Assembly: GCA_030685235.1 (NCBI GenBank)
Contig: MU839172.1
Coordinates: forward strand, 1 to 64,000
Length of the DNA: 64,000 bases
Direction of reading: 5' to 3'
DNA from: Copromyces sp. CBS 386.78
Taxonomy: Eukaryota; Ascomycota; Sordariomycetes; Sordariales; Sordariaceae
Every line of letters starts with the position of its first letter. Positions within the stretch are counted from its first letter, which is position 1. A program made the position numbers and the translations under genes. The notes under the pieces were generated by a model that was not told where the DNA came from, did no database searches, and worked only from the letters and a program-made list of their open reading frames with translations. This document shows, piece after piece, positions 50,801 through 62,524 of this stretch.

Positions 50801-51856
50801 GAGAAATCGTTCAGCCCTATCCAAACATTAGATTGCTGGGCGTGCGATATCAACGAGCTTACGATCATGCCCATTAGCTTCGGTTCTTGCTACATTACGG
50901 CGGGATGCACAGACGGAAAAACGTACGTTTGGGACACCGCTCAAGGAGATAAGCCGATCCATATTCTACGCCACGGTGAGCCTATCGAAGAGCTCAGGGG
51001 TGACCGTGAGCATGAGGATGTGGGAGTCAAATTCACTGCGTGGGGTAGGACCCTTGACCGGTTTTATACCGGTTCCTCCGACGGCGTGGTAAAGGTATGG
51101 AATGTGCGATCCCGCAACCCATTGGTCCGCGACCTCTTGGAGGTTCCTGCACCCGTTTCCTGCGGCATGTTTTCGCCCGACAAGTCCAGGCTGGTCATTG
51201 GCGATGCCAGTGGACGAGTCTTCTTCTTATCGCTCAACGAACAAGATGAGGGAGACCACAACGACCGCACCTTGTTCATGCATATGAAAATCCCAGGACA
51301 AAAGCTGCCAAAGAGGATTCGGCGTCCGCAGTCTATAATCCCACATCCGGAACCAGAGGCCCCCACGTATGATGCTCAAGGCCGGCTCTTGGATTCGGAA
51401 TCCGGTATCTCGAGAGGACGATCTTATTTGGCCAAGTTGCAGCTTCAACAGCTGCCAGACCGTACTCTCGGCGTGGTTCAAGGACCAAATTACGTCGAAA
51501 CCGGCTTGTTTCGGCGAGAAGCGCATACAGACGAAGATCCTCGCTTGCCACTCAAAGCTAGCTTCTATGGTTTCCAGCAAGAAACGAAACGGCAGTTCAG
51601 TGAGGGTGTTAGACGGTATCTTTCGCCGTTACGACCTGTCACGGAAGAAAGTTTCCTAGAAGCAAAGGAAGCTCATTCTACAAACTTGCCTTTGGACTTT
51701 AATGTTGAACTTCTAAACGAAGAGACGAAACAGGCGCTTGAAGCTGAGGGGGTAGATTGGCAGCTGAACGAAGGAGCGCTGGATCTGGATTATGAGGATG
51801 ATAATGACGAGCTTGTATTTAGTAGTGGAGCTGGTAGTGATGTAGATGAGTTTTGA
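47819..51856 (+). CDS. WD40-repeat protein, candidate DIM-9/Raf1-type DCAF
   Basis: Three exons, 47819-48328, 48436-48567 and 48644-51856, join to 1284 aa. The start is the first ATG; the frame further upstream begins only at a TTG. Residues 1-130 and 220-420 are disordered (Ser/Pro/His-rich, poly-Pro, an acidic D-D-D-E-E-D-E-D patch). A helical, charged central region (about 480-580) follows, then a WD40 propeller to about residue 1130, with repeats such as F-T-S-G-F-D-R-K-V-K-I-W, L-C-L-W-D, K-T-Y-V-W-D and G-S-S-D-G-V-V-K-V-W-N-V-R. The last is close to the WDxR motif that DCAFs use to bind DDB1. The tail is acidic. Size and layout fit Neurospora DIM-9, which works with CUL4, DDB1, DIM-7 and DIM-5 to set H3K9 methylation. 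I infer this; it is not proved. Confidence 0.6.
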
Positions 51857-52267
51857 TCAGTGTTAATATATGATCAAATAATAAGTACATCATTCTTGCT
51901 GATAATCTTTTTGCTCTGCAAGGTTGCAAAAACAATGATTGTTTTATATAGAAATATTGAAAAAAAAAATTGTAATCAAACAATATATGACTTTTATGAC
52001 ATTTTATAGCTTTTTTTTTATTGAAGAAAATAATACGAAGAAAGCCACTCATATCTTTTGTTCAATTTTCTTCAGTTTAGCATGAGCCGCTTCACTTTCT
52101 GCCATTTATACCTCGATTTTTCTAAATCCGATCAGTCTGAATGACATCCTTTGGTAATGCTTGCAACTACGGTGGTCCATGTGTTCCTTCTCTTGGAAAG
52201 CTGCGCTCTGAAACAAACATGCGTTCGGGCGTCCCTCAATTGCGATGGGGACGTCCCGCATTTCGTG
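51857..52267. other. 3' flank of the WD40 gene, no gene seen
   Basis: AT-rich 3' flank with homopolymer A and T runs (51960-51969 and 52010-52020). Further right the composition becomes mixed, with a short gggacgtccc palindrome near 52247. Confidence 0.55.
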
Positions 52268-52828
52268 CCGCTGTGCCTTGCATTCACGGTGTCAGTCTCC
52301 ACTTTCGTCGATTTTATACACATGTTGCAACTTTTGCAAAAGGTGCCAAAAATTGAATCTTAAATAGCACTCGCGCAACGAGACGCGCGGCCGTGAAATT
52401 TACGCTCCTTAATATACTCAACGAGGCCAATCTACCGGTGGTCTTCTTTTCTTTATATCTCCAATACGCGAGGAATTATACTAAATCCCTCATTTTCGTA
52501 CTTTTTCGACGTTGTGTTTGCAATCACTGACATGGTGTTTGCAAGGATCCACTTTTAACGACATTTGAAAAGAAGGAAAAAAGCGTTAAAATTGAACGAT
52601 AAATAACTCTTCGCGTATTAGAGATATAAAGAAAAGAAGATAATCAGCAGATTGGCCTCATCGAGTATTATAAGGAGCGTAAATTTCACGGCCGCGCGTC
52701 TCGATGCGCGAGTGCTATTTAAGATTCAATTTTTGGCCCCTTTTGCAAAAGTTGCACATGTGTGTCTGGCGGCATCAACTGCAAAAGTGGAGACTGACAC
52801 CGTGAATGCAAGGCACAACGGCCAAATA
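52268..52828. repeat. Foldback element: two ~215-bp inverted arms
   Basis: The left arm (about 52268-52480) and the right arm (about 52612-52828) are inverted copies of each other. Both contain gtgccttgcattcacggtgt, tgcaacttttgcaaaagg, ttgaatcttaaatagcactc and cggccgtgaaatttacgctc. Differences are scattered and include short indels in the outer third. The ~130-bp spacer is AT-rich and not repeated. The layout fits a foldback or MITE-like transposon with very long inverted ends. No clean target duplication could be found, so the outer limits are approximate. It lies 150 bp upstream of the cox11 start and could form a hairpin if transcribed. Confidence 0.85.
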
Positions 52829-52981
52829 TAGGCGGTGAGAATTCCAGAGCTCCGACGCTGTCGCGGCACACTCAGCGTCAGAGAAGGGCAACCATGTCCC
52901 CGGTCCCACCTCCACTTAACATCCCGCCTTCCGGAGTCGAAGTAAACAGTGACCGAAACATAATCAGTCACCTTTCGCATC

Positions 52982-53180
52982 ATGAGTTCGGTGCCACGCT
53001 TCGTCGGCCGAAGAGCCGTCGCTGCTCAATCCTCCCAATTGGCGTCGCCATGGGCCTGCTACTCGTGCCGCCAACAATTCCAGAACCAATGGCGCCGGCA
53101 ACTCTCGTCCGATAATGCGACCCCCCGGGGAAAGACGACGACAGCGACACAGCAACAAGCATGGGGGGCAAAGAAGCAAC

Positions 53181-53228
<48 letters not shown>

Positions 53229-54154
53229 CATGGAGATGGTTCTCGACCGAGGGCTCAAGCAGACGCCAACAGCAGCAAGGACAGCAGCAACAGCAACAGA
53301 CAAGGAGAACGGGCGTGTCCCCGGAGATGGAGAAAGTGAGGGCGGAGTACAAGAAGAGGAATCAATCGACCATGTACTATGTCATTAGTATTATTCTTGG
53401 TACCGTGGCGTTTTCGTATGGTTCGGTGCCTATGTACAAGATGGTATGTGGTTCTTTCTTCTTTCGATCCTCCCCGTACCCTGCCTGTCTACCTGTCATG
53501 TCGCCTCACTTCCTGCCTGTCCATCGCTAACATTTCTTGCAACAAAACAGATCTGCCAAACAACCGGCTGGGGCGGCCAACCCGTCCGCGCCCACGGCGC
53601 CGGCGGTTTCGGTGGTTCCGACTCGGACGTCGACCTCGCCGCCAAGCTCGAGCCCGTCACGGACGCCAAGCGCATGCGCGTGACCTTCAACGCCTCGGTG
53701 TCAGACGTGTTGCCGTGGAAGTTCGTGCCCCAGCAGCGCGAGGTGCGGGTTCTCCCCGGCGAGACCGCGCTTGCCTTTTATACTGCGACCAACAAGAGCG
53801 ACAAGGACATTATCGGTGTCGCGACGTACAGCGTCACGCCCGCGCAGGTGGCGCCGTACTTCAGCAAGATCCAGTGCTTCTGCTTTGAGGAGCAGAGGCT
53901 GAACGCCGGCGAGACGGTGGATATGCCCGTGTTCTTTTATCTGGATCCGGATTATTTGAATGATTTGAATATGAAGGGGATTGAGACTGTTACGCTGTCT
54001 TATACGTTTTTTAGTAAGTTTGTTCCTGCCTCTTCGGCTGGTTTCTTGGGGCTTGGAGTTTTGGAGCAGAAACCTAACGGTCGATTCTTCTTTTTTAACA
54101 GAGGCCAAGTACGATGATAATGGCGTGCTCAAGGGCGTTCCGGGCGCTTCTTAG
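52982..54154 (+). CDS. cox11: Cytochrome c oxidase assembly protein Cox11
   Basis: Copper chaperone of the mitochondrial inner membrane that delivers Cu to the CuB site of cytochrome oxidase subunit 1. Three exons, 52982-53443, 53551-54013 and 54102-54154, join to 325 aa. An Arg-rich presequence leads into a low-complexity Gln/Ser tract (about residues 65-108, including 14 Ser encoded by AGC repeats). One transmembrane helix follows at about 131-150, ending in the conserved Y-G-S-V-P-M-Y. The copper-binding C-F-C-F-E-E-Q motif has its cysteines at about 263 and 265, and P-V-F-F-Y-L-D-P follows. The N-terminal tract makes it longer than yeast Cox11. The ATG at 52982 opens the presequence. The copper domain faces the intermembrane space. 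Confidence 0.95.
53180..53226. repeat. Trinucleotide (AGC)n microsatellite inside cox11
   Basis: About 14 uninterrupted AGC units, coding for poly-Ser in the cox11 frame. CAA/CAG runs coding for Gln flank it from 53265. It is likely to vary in length between strains. Confidence 0.9.
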
Positions 54155-54867
54155 AGAAAAGAAATATGCTACCGTATTACCTGGCATATTATACTTTGGT
54201 GTAAAATAGATGTAGGATCTGTGTATAAGGCTTGTCTGGCGAAGGTGTAAGCGGCTTTGACGTTATTCGGGATAGACGACGTCAAGTAAACAAATACCCC
54301 TGAATGTGCCTTTGGCCCCACTGGAGCTTTGCGCGCGACTGAGTGTTGGACCTGCGTCAGCATAGATGAAACTTCTCATGGATTTCCGTTCTATACGGGC
54401 ATGTGCTGGCTATACTCATTATCTTCGAAACAGAACAGGTGTATCTTTTCAAACTATCGCATCGTTGCTTCTCACATTTCCCACCACCTCTACGACCATC
54501 CCACCTTCCTCCCCCTGGAGTAAGTACCTACCTAACCCCACGTCATAGGGAACCGTGGGCAACCCAAAGGGACTCACAGTGGATATAGCGGACGGGAAAG
54601 TGGTGCTGCCGGCGGCACCTCTACCTAGACCCCGACCCTCCATCAGCAGCTCGCTCAACAACACGCATCACATCACCGGACACCGATCGCATCCTCAACA
54701 CCACCAATTACATCGCAAACACGCCATCTGTCTTCTACGGCTTTAGACCTCGTCGCGTCCATCTCTCCAGTTCCCTTTCCTAATACCGGTCAAACCAAGG
54801 CCGCGCATATCGACTGCCCGTCGCAATGTTAGCTAGCAGTAGCAGCATTCCTCGCCGGTAGTTTAGT
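54155..54867. other. Intergenic region, no gene seen
   Basis: 713 bp between cox11 and rav1, containing C-rich leader-like sequence from about 54590 on. Small frames here show no domain. Confidence 0.55.
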
Positions 54868-57800
54868 ATGAAAGCTGTCCTGCCCGGAAAGCCAGAATCC
54901 CGGCTTCAAGCTCTGGCAACGGGCTACTGGGATTCTCGTCGCATAACTGTGAGCTACACTCTTTTGATCCTTGGTTCTGGGATTTAAGCAGTCTCGCTAA
55001 CCAGCATCTCTCGAACCAGGCATACATCACCGGCAGCGCCATTGCCATCCTTGGAGAGCCAAAGACCATCCTACAGACTATATACGACGACAACGAGGAG
55101 CCACTAGAGGCTATCGCCCTGGATGAGGCCTCGGGCAAAATAGCCGTCTGCACATACAACGCTGTGCGCATATACAAGCCGTTCGGCCAGGAGGACGACG
55201 CACTTAGGGTAGGTTGTGCGCCTTTATCGTATATATCTTCTTGCCGAGTTCAAGATGCGCTAACGCTGCTTTATTCATCGCATCGTAGTGGGCGTTACAG
55301 TGGTCCTTCGACATCGAGCGGGATCAGTGTGTGGCTGAAGATAGGACGTCCATCTCCCTCTCGTGGGGCGCATCCGAAGAACTGGTAGTCGCACATTCGC
55401 ATCTCGAGTTATACCAAACAACGTCATCTACACCGCGACGTCTCTGGCGCAAACGCCTCGCCAACCCCGTTCGGATTGCTAGCGTGTCCTATGATTCCGC
55501 ATATATTGCCTCCGTGGGCCAGTACGACCGCTTGGTGAAAGTCTGGCGGCGGCTCAGCTACGGGTCCGACGATGTGCGCTTCGATTTTCTCTACCTACCA
55601 CACCCCCAGGCCGTGACCAACATCCAATGGCGCCGGCCTCGTCACATCGATCAAACCATTGACAATGTGCTCTACACCTTTTGCACTGATAATAAACTCC
55701 GGCTCTGGACAGGCTCGGACGGCCATAGCCACCAACATCTTCAGCTGAATGCAACGGTAGACCTGGCTGTGCCGATACAAGATCAGACACTAGAGGACCC
55801 GACTGTATCTCCCCTCCGCTGGGCATTCATACTGCATGGGAGAGATCTGTCTGCGGCGACAGAAAAGGCCGTTCAGGAAGCTCGGCCAAAAGAAGATACG
55901 ACAGCCCTTGAGCACGTCATTGCGGTAGCTAATCGCAGCCCTGAGGTCGTTGTTGTGTTGGATGGTCGGGGCCACATGTCAGCTTGGGGCCTCGAGAACG
56001 TTGGATCAAGGTCACAAAAGTGTAACATCTTCAACGTCGCTCATATCTCCTCACCTGAATTCGACTTTCTCAAGGGCGTTACAACAAACGTGCCACATGT
56101 CGAGGCATACAGTTACTGCAATACTGGGATCCATTTGCATATCTTATTACACTTCTTTGACGGCACGGTAGAGGTCTACCGCACCAACATCGCTTCACTG
56201 TTTGACCCCACTCCGCAGACGAAGCGGTTGAGCTTCAGGTGCCTGTGGACTGGTCACTCTGCTCCTATCAAGAAGATTGTCCGCAACTATAGCGGTCGTG
56301 CCATCGTGTCACGAACAGACTCAGGCCAGAGTATCGTCTGGAAACATGAGCTCAACGACGAGAGGACTTGGCTTTCTCAGCAGGCAGCCATCAACCTCGA
56401 TAGCCATGTTCATCGAATGTGTCTCATCCGTAAAGGCCGTTTCGTTCTGTACCTTCGACAACAAACGATTTCCCTCTGGGACTGTCGCAAGACGAACCCT
56501 GTGTTGCTATCAGAAGTAGACTACGACGTCCCAGGCAAGCCGCTCTGTCTGATCATCCTTCCAAGGCAGCATGTAGAAGATTACACCACCGCCCATGTTG
56601 CCACCATAACATCGGAGAAGCAAGGTATTGTGTGGGAAGTTAAGCTGCCTTTTTACAAGCCACAGGAAAATGCGCCCGCTGTAAATGGTAATGGGTACCA
56701 CCAAGAGGGCACAGTCCGCCAATTCACCAAGTTCGAACTCAAGGATGCTGGTGACCTGGCATATGTCCTTCCCGTGGATCCCGCCGGCTCTTCGCCTGTG
56801 GTGTCTGGGTTCCTTGACGTCTTTGCTCGTGATGTCGCCATCTCCTACACACACTCAGGAAGAGTTGATTTCTGGACGGCCAGGGTAGACCAAGAAAAGC
56901 AACACGTAGAGTGGCTTTCTACGAGCTCGATGGAGACGGGCCTGTCCAGCCCGACACTGGTCAGCGGCAACAGCCTGAAGAAGGCAGCCCTAGTCAACTC
57001 GACCCGATCGGAACTCACGATTTGGGGTGTTCGGGGCGGCCGTCTCGAGTACTCGCAGGACTTTGAGAACCATAACACCATCCGTGACCTTGACTGGACT
57101 TCAACTCCCGATGGCCAGTCCATTCTAGCCGTCGGCTTCCCTCATCGGGTGCTGCTACTTTCACAAATGCGTTTTGATTACCTCAACAAGGGACCTGCCT
57201 GGGCGCCTATCAGAGAAATCAGCACGCGCATCCTCTCACCCCATCCTATCGGCGATTCCACCTGGCTAGGCGATGGACATCTTGTCATCGGTGCCGGTAA
57301 CCAGTTTTTCGTATACGACAGGCGCTTTGATGTATCAGGTTCACTCATCACAAGCCTGAGACTGCCACATCGGAAGGGTGGGATGTGGGATTTGTTCGAG
57401 GTGGTGCAGCGGCTCAACGGCCCATTACCGGTGTTCCACCCGCAGTTCTTGAGTCAATGTATCCTTTCTGGAAAGATCGCCTTGGTCCATCGGGTTTTGC
57501 TGGCTCTTCACAAGACACTCAAGTTCTGGGTAGAAGGTGACACGATTGACGATTACTTGGGCCTGCCTCTGGAGGATTTCTGGTCTGGCGAGTATACGGA
57601 CAACCAACCACGAAAGCAGAGGGGTGATCATGGGGACTACTTTTCCGGTGACCGTCGTATGTCGGTCGACAACGGGGACGATGAGGTTTTCGGCGAAGAG
57701 GTGGCGATGAAGATTGGCGAGAACCTGACGCAGATTGGTCTGCCGCAGCTCTCGGGCCATGAACAGATACAGCTAGTGGACATCGTGGAATGTGTGGGAC

Positions 57801-59259
57801 TAGTTGAGAAACAGAGGAGGTCGCTCGATGAGAACGGCGCCAGGTTCATGCTCTTCTATCGACAACATGCACTGCGGAGGAGGAGGACAAACGAGAACCA
57901 TATGTCGTGGAGGGAGATTGCATGGGCATACCATTCGGGTAGTCAGGATATCCTGCTGGACTTTGTGTCAAGACAACATCATGGCCCAATGCTGTGGGAG
58001 GATGCCAGGGAAGCAGGTATTTTTATGTGGTTGACTGATACTGCTGCTGTGGTAAGTTTATGTTCTCGGAAATCTACGATCTGGTGTTGCAGAATGCTAA
58101 CATGCGATTTACTCAAAACCAGAAAACTCAGTTCGAAATCATCGCTCGTAATGAGTACACCAAGAGCGAAATGAAGAACCCGGTAGACTGCAGTCTGTTC
58201 TATCTGGCACTCAAGAAGAAAACGGTTCTCCAGGGCTTATGGCGAATGGCTTCTTGGAACCGCGAGCAAGGCGCAACCCAACGGTTTCTCGCCAACAACT
58301 TTGACGATCCCAAGTGGCGGACGGCAGCCCTGAAGAACGCGTATGCGCTCATGAGCAAGAGACGATTTGCGTATGCTGCTGCTTTCTTCTTGCTGGCCGA
58401 CCATTTACAGGATGCGGTCAATGTCTGCTTGAACCAGCTCAAGGATTTGCAGTTGGCCATTGCGATCACTAGGGTATATGAAGGTGATCGTGGACCAGTC
58501 TTGCGGAAGCTGCTCGAGGAGGAAGTCCTTACCATTGCGGCGAAAGATGGTAACAGATGGCTCGCTAGTTGGGCGTTCTGGATGCTGCATAGGAGGGATA
58601 TGGCCGTTAGGGCGTTGATAGTAAGTTTCTTTTCCCTGTTTCGAGGCTACGAGAGATTTGTTGTTTGCTAACATACCCAACACTAGACGCCTGTATACAC
58701 GCTCCTGGAAACACCTGGGTCGTCCGACCTCCAGTCGAAGTCATTCCTTACAGACGACCCGGCGTTGATTGTCCTCTACGCGCAGTTGAGACAGAAAACA
58801 CTCCAAACCCTCCGCGGAGCATCCAAGGTCACACCAAAGGTTGAGTGGGAATTTGTTCTCCACAATGCTCGCCTCTATGGCCGCATGGGATGTGACCTAC
58901 TTGGTGTTGATCTTGGTAAGTCTAATTCGTAATATGTGTTCAAAAGAACGAAGTGCTAACCCCAAACAGTCCGAAACTGGGAATTCCTCAAACCAGCACC
59001 AACCACCCCAGCCGAACTCGGTGGCGAGATCAACCCCCTTACACTGCTCAAGCGCAGAAGCTCTTTGGTGGTGGCAGATATGCCTGTCCTCTCACATGCT
59101 ATCCCGTCGCCGGTGGTTGAAAAAGCGATGTCGTTGCAGGTGCCGGCGGAAATGACATCGGGACACGGAACGCCGTCGACGCCTCATAAGCCTAAGCCGC
59201 CGCCGACGGTATTTGAGGAGCCTGATGCAAATTCGCTGCTGGATAGCTTCGGGTTTTAG
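54868..59259 (+). CDS. rav1: Rav1, RAVE complex subunit (V-ATPase assembly)
   Basis: Central subunit of RAVE, which reassembles V1 with Vo of the vacuolar H+-ATPase. Six exons, 54868-54948, 55020-55208, 55289-58051, 58123-58620, 58687-58915 and 58970-59259, join to 1349 aa. The N-terminal half is a WD40 double propeller, with typical pieces such as S-V-G-Q-Y-D-R-L-V-K-V-W and D-N-K-L-R-L-W-T-G. The conserved Rav1 C-terminal helical domain follows (about residues 690-1260), with Q-F-L-S-Q-C-I-L-S-G-K and F-Y-L-A-L-K-K-K-T-V-L-Q-G-L-W. The extreme C-terminus N-S-L-L-D-S-F-G-F matches fungal Rav1. The start M-K-A-V-L-P-G-K-P is the family start. All introns are 64-80 bp; four of the five have a clear CTAAC branch. 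Confidence 0.93.
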
Positions 59260-59811
59260 GAGAGGTTTTGTAGTGAGTAACGGTCGTGTATATGCCTACG
59301 TTGGAGCATGAGGTGTACCTGGGAAAGGGTAATAATTTGGGGCTGGTGTTAAGAAAGCAAGTATAAAAATCCAGCACTCACCACGTACCCTAACCCTGGG
59401 AAGGAATCACATCCCCAGTGTCGATGCTACCATCCCAAAGTAAGTATAAAGTGCGGGGTTGTACAATTCGTAACCTGCTGTGATTACGAGTGACTTGTCA
59501 TGATACATAAATAATTGGTAAATCGCGAATGATATTGACTATTAACGGGGTGGATGTGCCGGATCCATCCGTTGATTTGTCAGGTAGTGTTTCACGTCAT
59601 CTGTTAGTGCATTATTCGTTTGACTACTAGGCTTGTTTGCTCTCCGGCTTCTCTTCCTTTTCCTCACCACAGCACGCGACTGCGGCAACTCAGCCGCTCG
59701 ATCGATTCACAACACCACCAAACGACCATCTTTTTACACTCGCTTTATCAGCCAACTGGCCTCGATTAACAGCAATACTGGACTCTGAACGAGCACAACA
59801 ATCACTCAGCA
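59260..59811. other. Intergenic region, no gene seen
   Basis: 552 bp between rav1 and the OPT gene, with a C/A-rich leader-like stretch before the start at 59812. No RNA gene or named regulatory site was recognised. Confidence 0.55.
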
Positions 59812-62524
59812 ATGGCGCAACGGACGCGCACGGCGGTTGCGGCGACGGCAACAGCGGACCCCCGCGACCCGCTCCTGCCTCCGTCCCCTGCTCCGGGTCC
59901 GGGTCCGAGTACAGGTCCGGCCGCACCACCATCCACCTCCTCCGAGCCCACCGACACCAACACCACCAACCCCGATGCCCCCCTCACCCCGTCCTCATCT
60001 CCAACCTCCTCCTCCACGTCATCCGGGATCTCCCTCCACCCACACTCCCCACCCCGCCCCCTCATCGAGGGTAAATCCTTCACTGCCCGTGCCGTCCTCG
60101 TCGGCCTGGGCGTCGGCCTCATCATCTGTTTCTCCAACATGTACTTTGGCCTACAAACGGGGTGGGTGAGCATCATGAGCATGCCTGCTTCGCTGATGGG
60201 GTTCGGCGTGTTTAGACTTCTGACCAAGAGGCTCAAATTCCCGTTTAGTCCGGTGGAAAATGTTTTGGTCCAAACGGTGGCTGGGTCGATGGCGATTATG
60301 CCTTTGGGGTGCGGGTTTGTTGGGGTGATACCGGCGATGCAATTTTTGTTGAGGGACGATGAAGGTGAAGGGCCAGGATTGGATTTGGGATTGGGGAAAT
60401 TGGTGGTTTGGGGGCTGGGACTGTGCTACTTTGGGGTGGTCTTTGGGGTCCCCCTCAGGAGGCAGGTGATCATTAGGGAACAACTCAAGTTTCCGTCTGG
60501 GTTCAGCACCGCGGTGTTGATTAGTGTACTGCACGGCAAGACGAGGCAGAGGGCGAGTGAGAGTGAGAGGCATGAGGATCCGGCGACTTTTGCGAGTCTG
60601 GCAGCGCAGGAGGAGTCGGGGAGTGCTGTTGTTGTTCCGGGCCCGGGTAACGACAACAACGCACTTACAGGTGGTCAGGAGACAGGGGAAGAGGAGGCGG
60701 CGGAACCTCACTCGGCTTCTTGGAAACGGAATCTCAACCTCTTGCTGGTCTGCTTCCTCCTCTCGGGCATCTTTACTTTGTCGACTTACTTCGTCCCGGC
60801 GCTCAGGTCGATCCCCATCTTTGGCAGTTACCTCGCCACGACGTGGTTGTGGACGCTCAACCCCAGCTTGGCCTATGTCGGCCAGGGCATCATCATGGGC
60901 CCCGCCACGACGCTGCACATGCTGTTGGGAGCGGTGATCGGATGGGGTGTGCTCTCGCCGCTGGCAAAGAGTCGGGGTTGGGCGCCGGGCGATGTGGATG
61001 ATTGGGAGAAGGGAAGTAAAGGGTGGATTGTCTGGGTTAGCTTGGCCATCATGCTGGCTGACTCCGTGGTCAGTTTGGGATGGCTGGCTGGGCGGTCGGT
61101 GGTGAGAGTTCAGGGAGTGAGGAAGGCGGTTAAGTGGGTGGTGGTTCAGGGACATGGCATTATGCAAAGGGCAAAGGAAGCTTTGGGCCGGGCCGATAAG
61201 ACGAAGAGACCGGTGGGGAGGTCGGGTTACAGAGCCATCAGCACCGGTGATGCGGCGAGGGGAGGAGTACCGACGAGACCGAGGCTGGGCAGGCGACTCT
61301 CCGATATCAGCGAGGCTTCGAACTCGGACGACGAAGAGGAGGAGTACACCCACCTCAACAGCGGGTTCAACGGCGGGTTGAGGCAACGACATTCGTCAGC
61401 ATTGAACCGCATCCACGAGGAAGATCTCGAAGAAGAAAAGGAGGAGGAATACGATGACGCGCCGCCCGACCAGCAAGTCAGCGACAAGACCGTCGCCATC
61501 GGGCTGGTGCTTTCCATCGTCTTCTGCATCGGCTGCATCCACTTTGTCTTTGGCAACCTCGTCCCTCTCTTCGCCACCGTCACGGCCGTATTCATGGCTC
61601 TGGTGTTGAGCGTCATGGGCGTCAGGGCGTTGGGCGAGACCGATCTGAACCCGGTGTCAGGTATCAGCAAGTTGGCGCAGCTGTTCTTTGCGTTTATCAT
61701 CCCGCAGTCGAACAAGAACAGCGTCTTGATCAATCTCGTTGCTGGAGCCGTGTCTGAGGCTGTGCGTACTACTTTCCTATTTTCCCTTCCCCCACCCAGT
61801 GTTTCCGTGCCCGTGACTTGACTAACCATTATTTACACACACAGGGCGCCCTCCAAGCGGGCGACCTTATGCAAGATCTCAAAACGGGCCACCTCCTCGG
61901 CGCCGCCCCCAAAGCCCAATTCTACGGGCAAGTAATCGGCGCCACCGTCGGCGCCATCGTCTCCGCCTTCATCTACAAGCTCTACACGGTCGTCTACACC
62001 ATTCCGGGTCCCCTATTCCAGGTGCCCACCGGTTACGTGTGGATCTTCACCGCTCGTTTAGTGACTGGCGAAGGTCTGCCGCCCATGGCGAAGGAATGGG
62101 CTATCGGTTCTGCGACGCTGTTTGCTGCTACTACGGCTGCGAGGATCGTTATTGTTGATAAACTCGGCGGTGGCGGTGTTAATGGTGAGAAGGCAAAGAG
62201 GTGGCAGGCATTGATTCCCGGCGGCATCGCGGTGGCGGTGGGTATGTATAACGTGCCTAGTTTTACGATTGCTAGAACGATTGGGGGTCTGTTGGGGTGG
62301 TGGTGGAAGGGGGTGATGGGGTGGGAGGATACCCCGTTAATTGTTTTGGCTTCGGTAAGTTATTTTCTATTTATGTTCTTGCTTCCTTGTTGGTTGAGGG
62401 AGTGAGGCCAGGGGGGCAGAGTACAGCAGTTGCTAACAATGCTTTTTAGGGCTTCATCCTCGGCGAGGGTTTCCTGAGTATCGTGAACTTGATCATGCAA
62501 AGTGCAGGTGTTCCTCATCTTTAG
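59812..62524 (+). CDS. OPT-family transporter (YSL-like branch)
   Basis: Predicted proton-coupled membrane transporter of oligopeptides or metal-chelate compounds. Three exons, 59812-61761, 61845-62354 and 62450-62524, join to 844 aa. A Pro/Ser/Thr-rich cytosolic N-terminus of about 85 residues precedes about 12-14 hydrophobic helices. Family motifs are N-M-Y-F-G-L-Q-T-G-W (about 105), F-P-S-G-F-S-T-A-V-L-I (about 228), L-N-P-V-S-G-I-S-K-L-A-Q (about 618) and the final G-F-I-L-G-E-G-F-L-S-I-V-N. The pattern is closer to the yeast YGL114W/plant YSL branch than to the peptide branch; the substrate is unknown. A long hydrophilic loop (about 455-560, Asp/Glu- and Arg-rich) splits the helices. The second intron is 95 bp with a CTAAC branch. 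Confidence 0.9.

Noticed and set aside
52151..52983. Two small frames on opposite strands sharing the peptide L-A-F-T-V-S-V-S-T-F
   Set aside because: The shared peptide only reflects the two inverted arms of the foldback repeat; no gene is implied.
53059..53352. Minus-strand frames rich in Cys or Leu opposite cox11
   Set aside because: They are produced by the AGC microsatellite read in reverse (GCT/TGC/CTG) and carry no other sign of coding.
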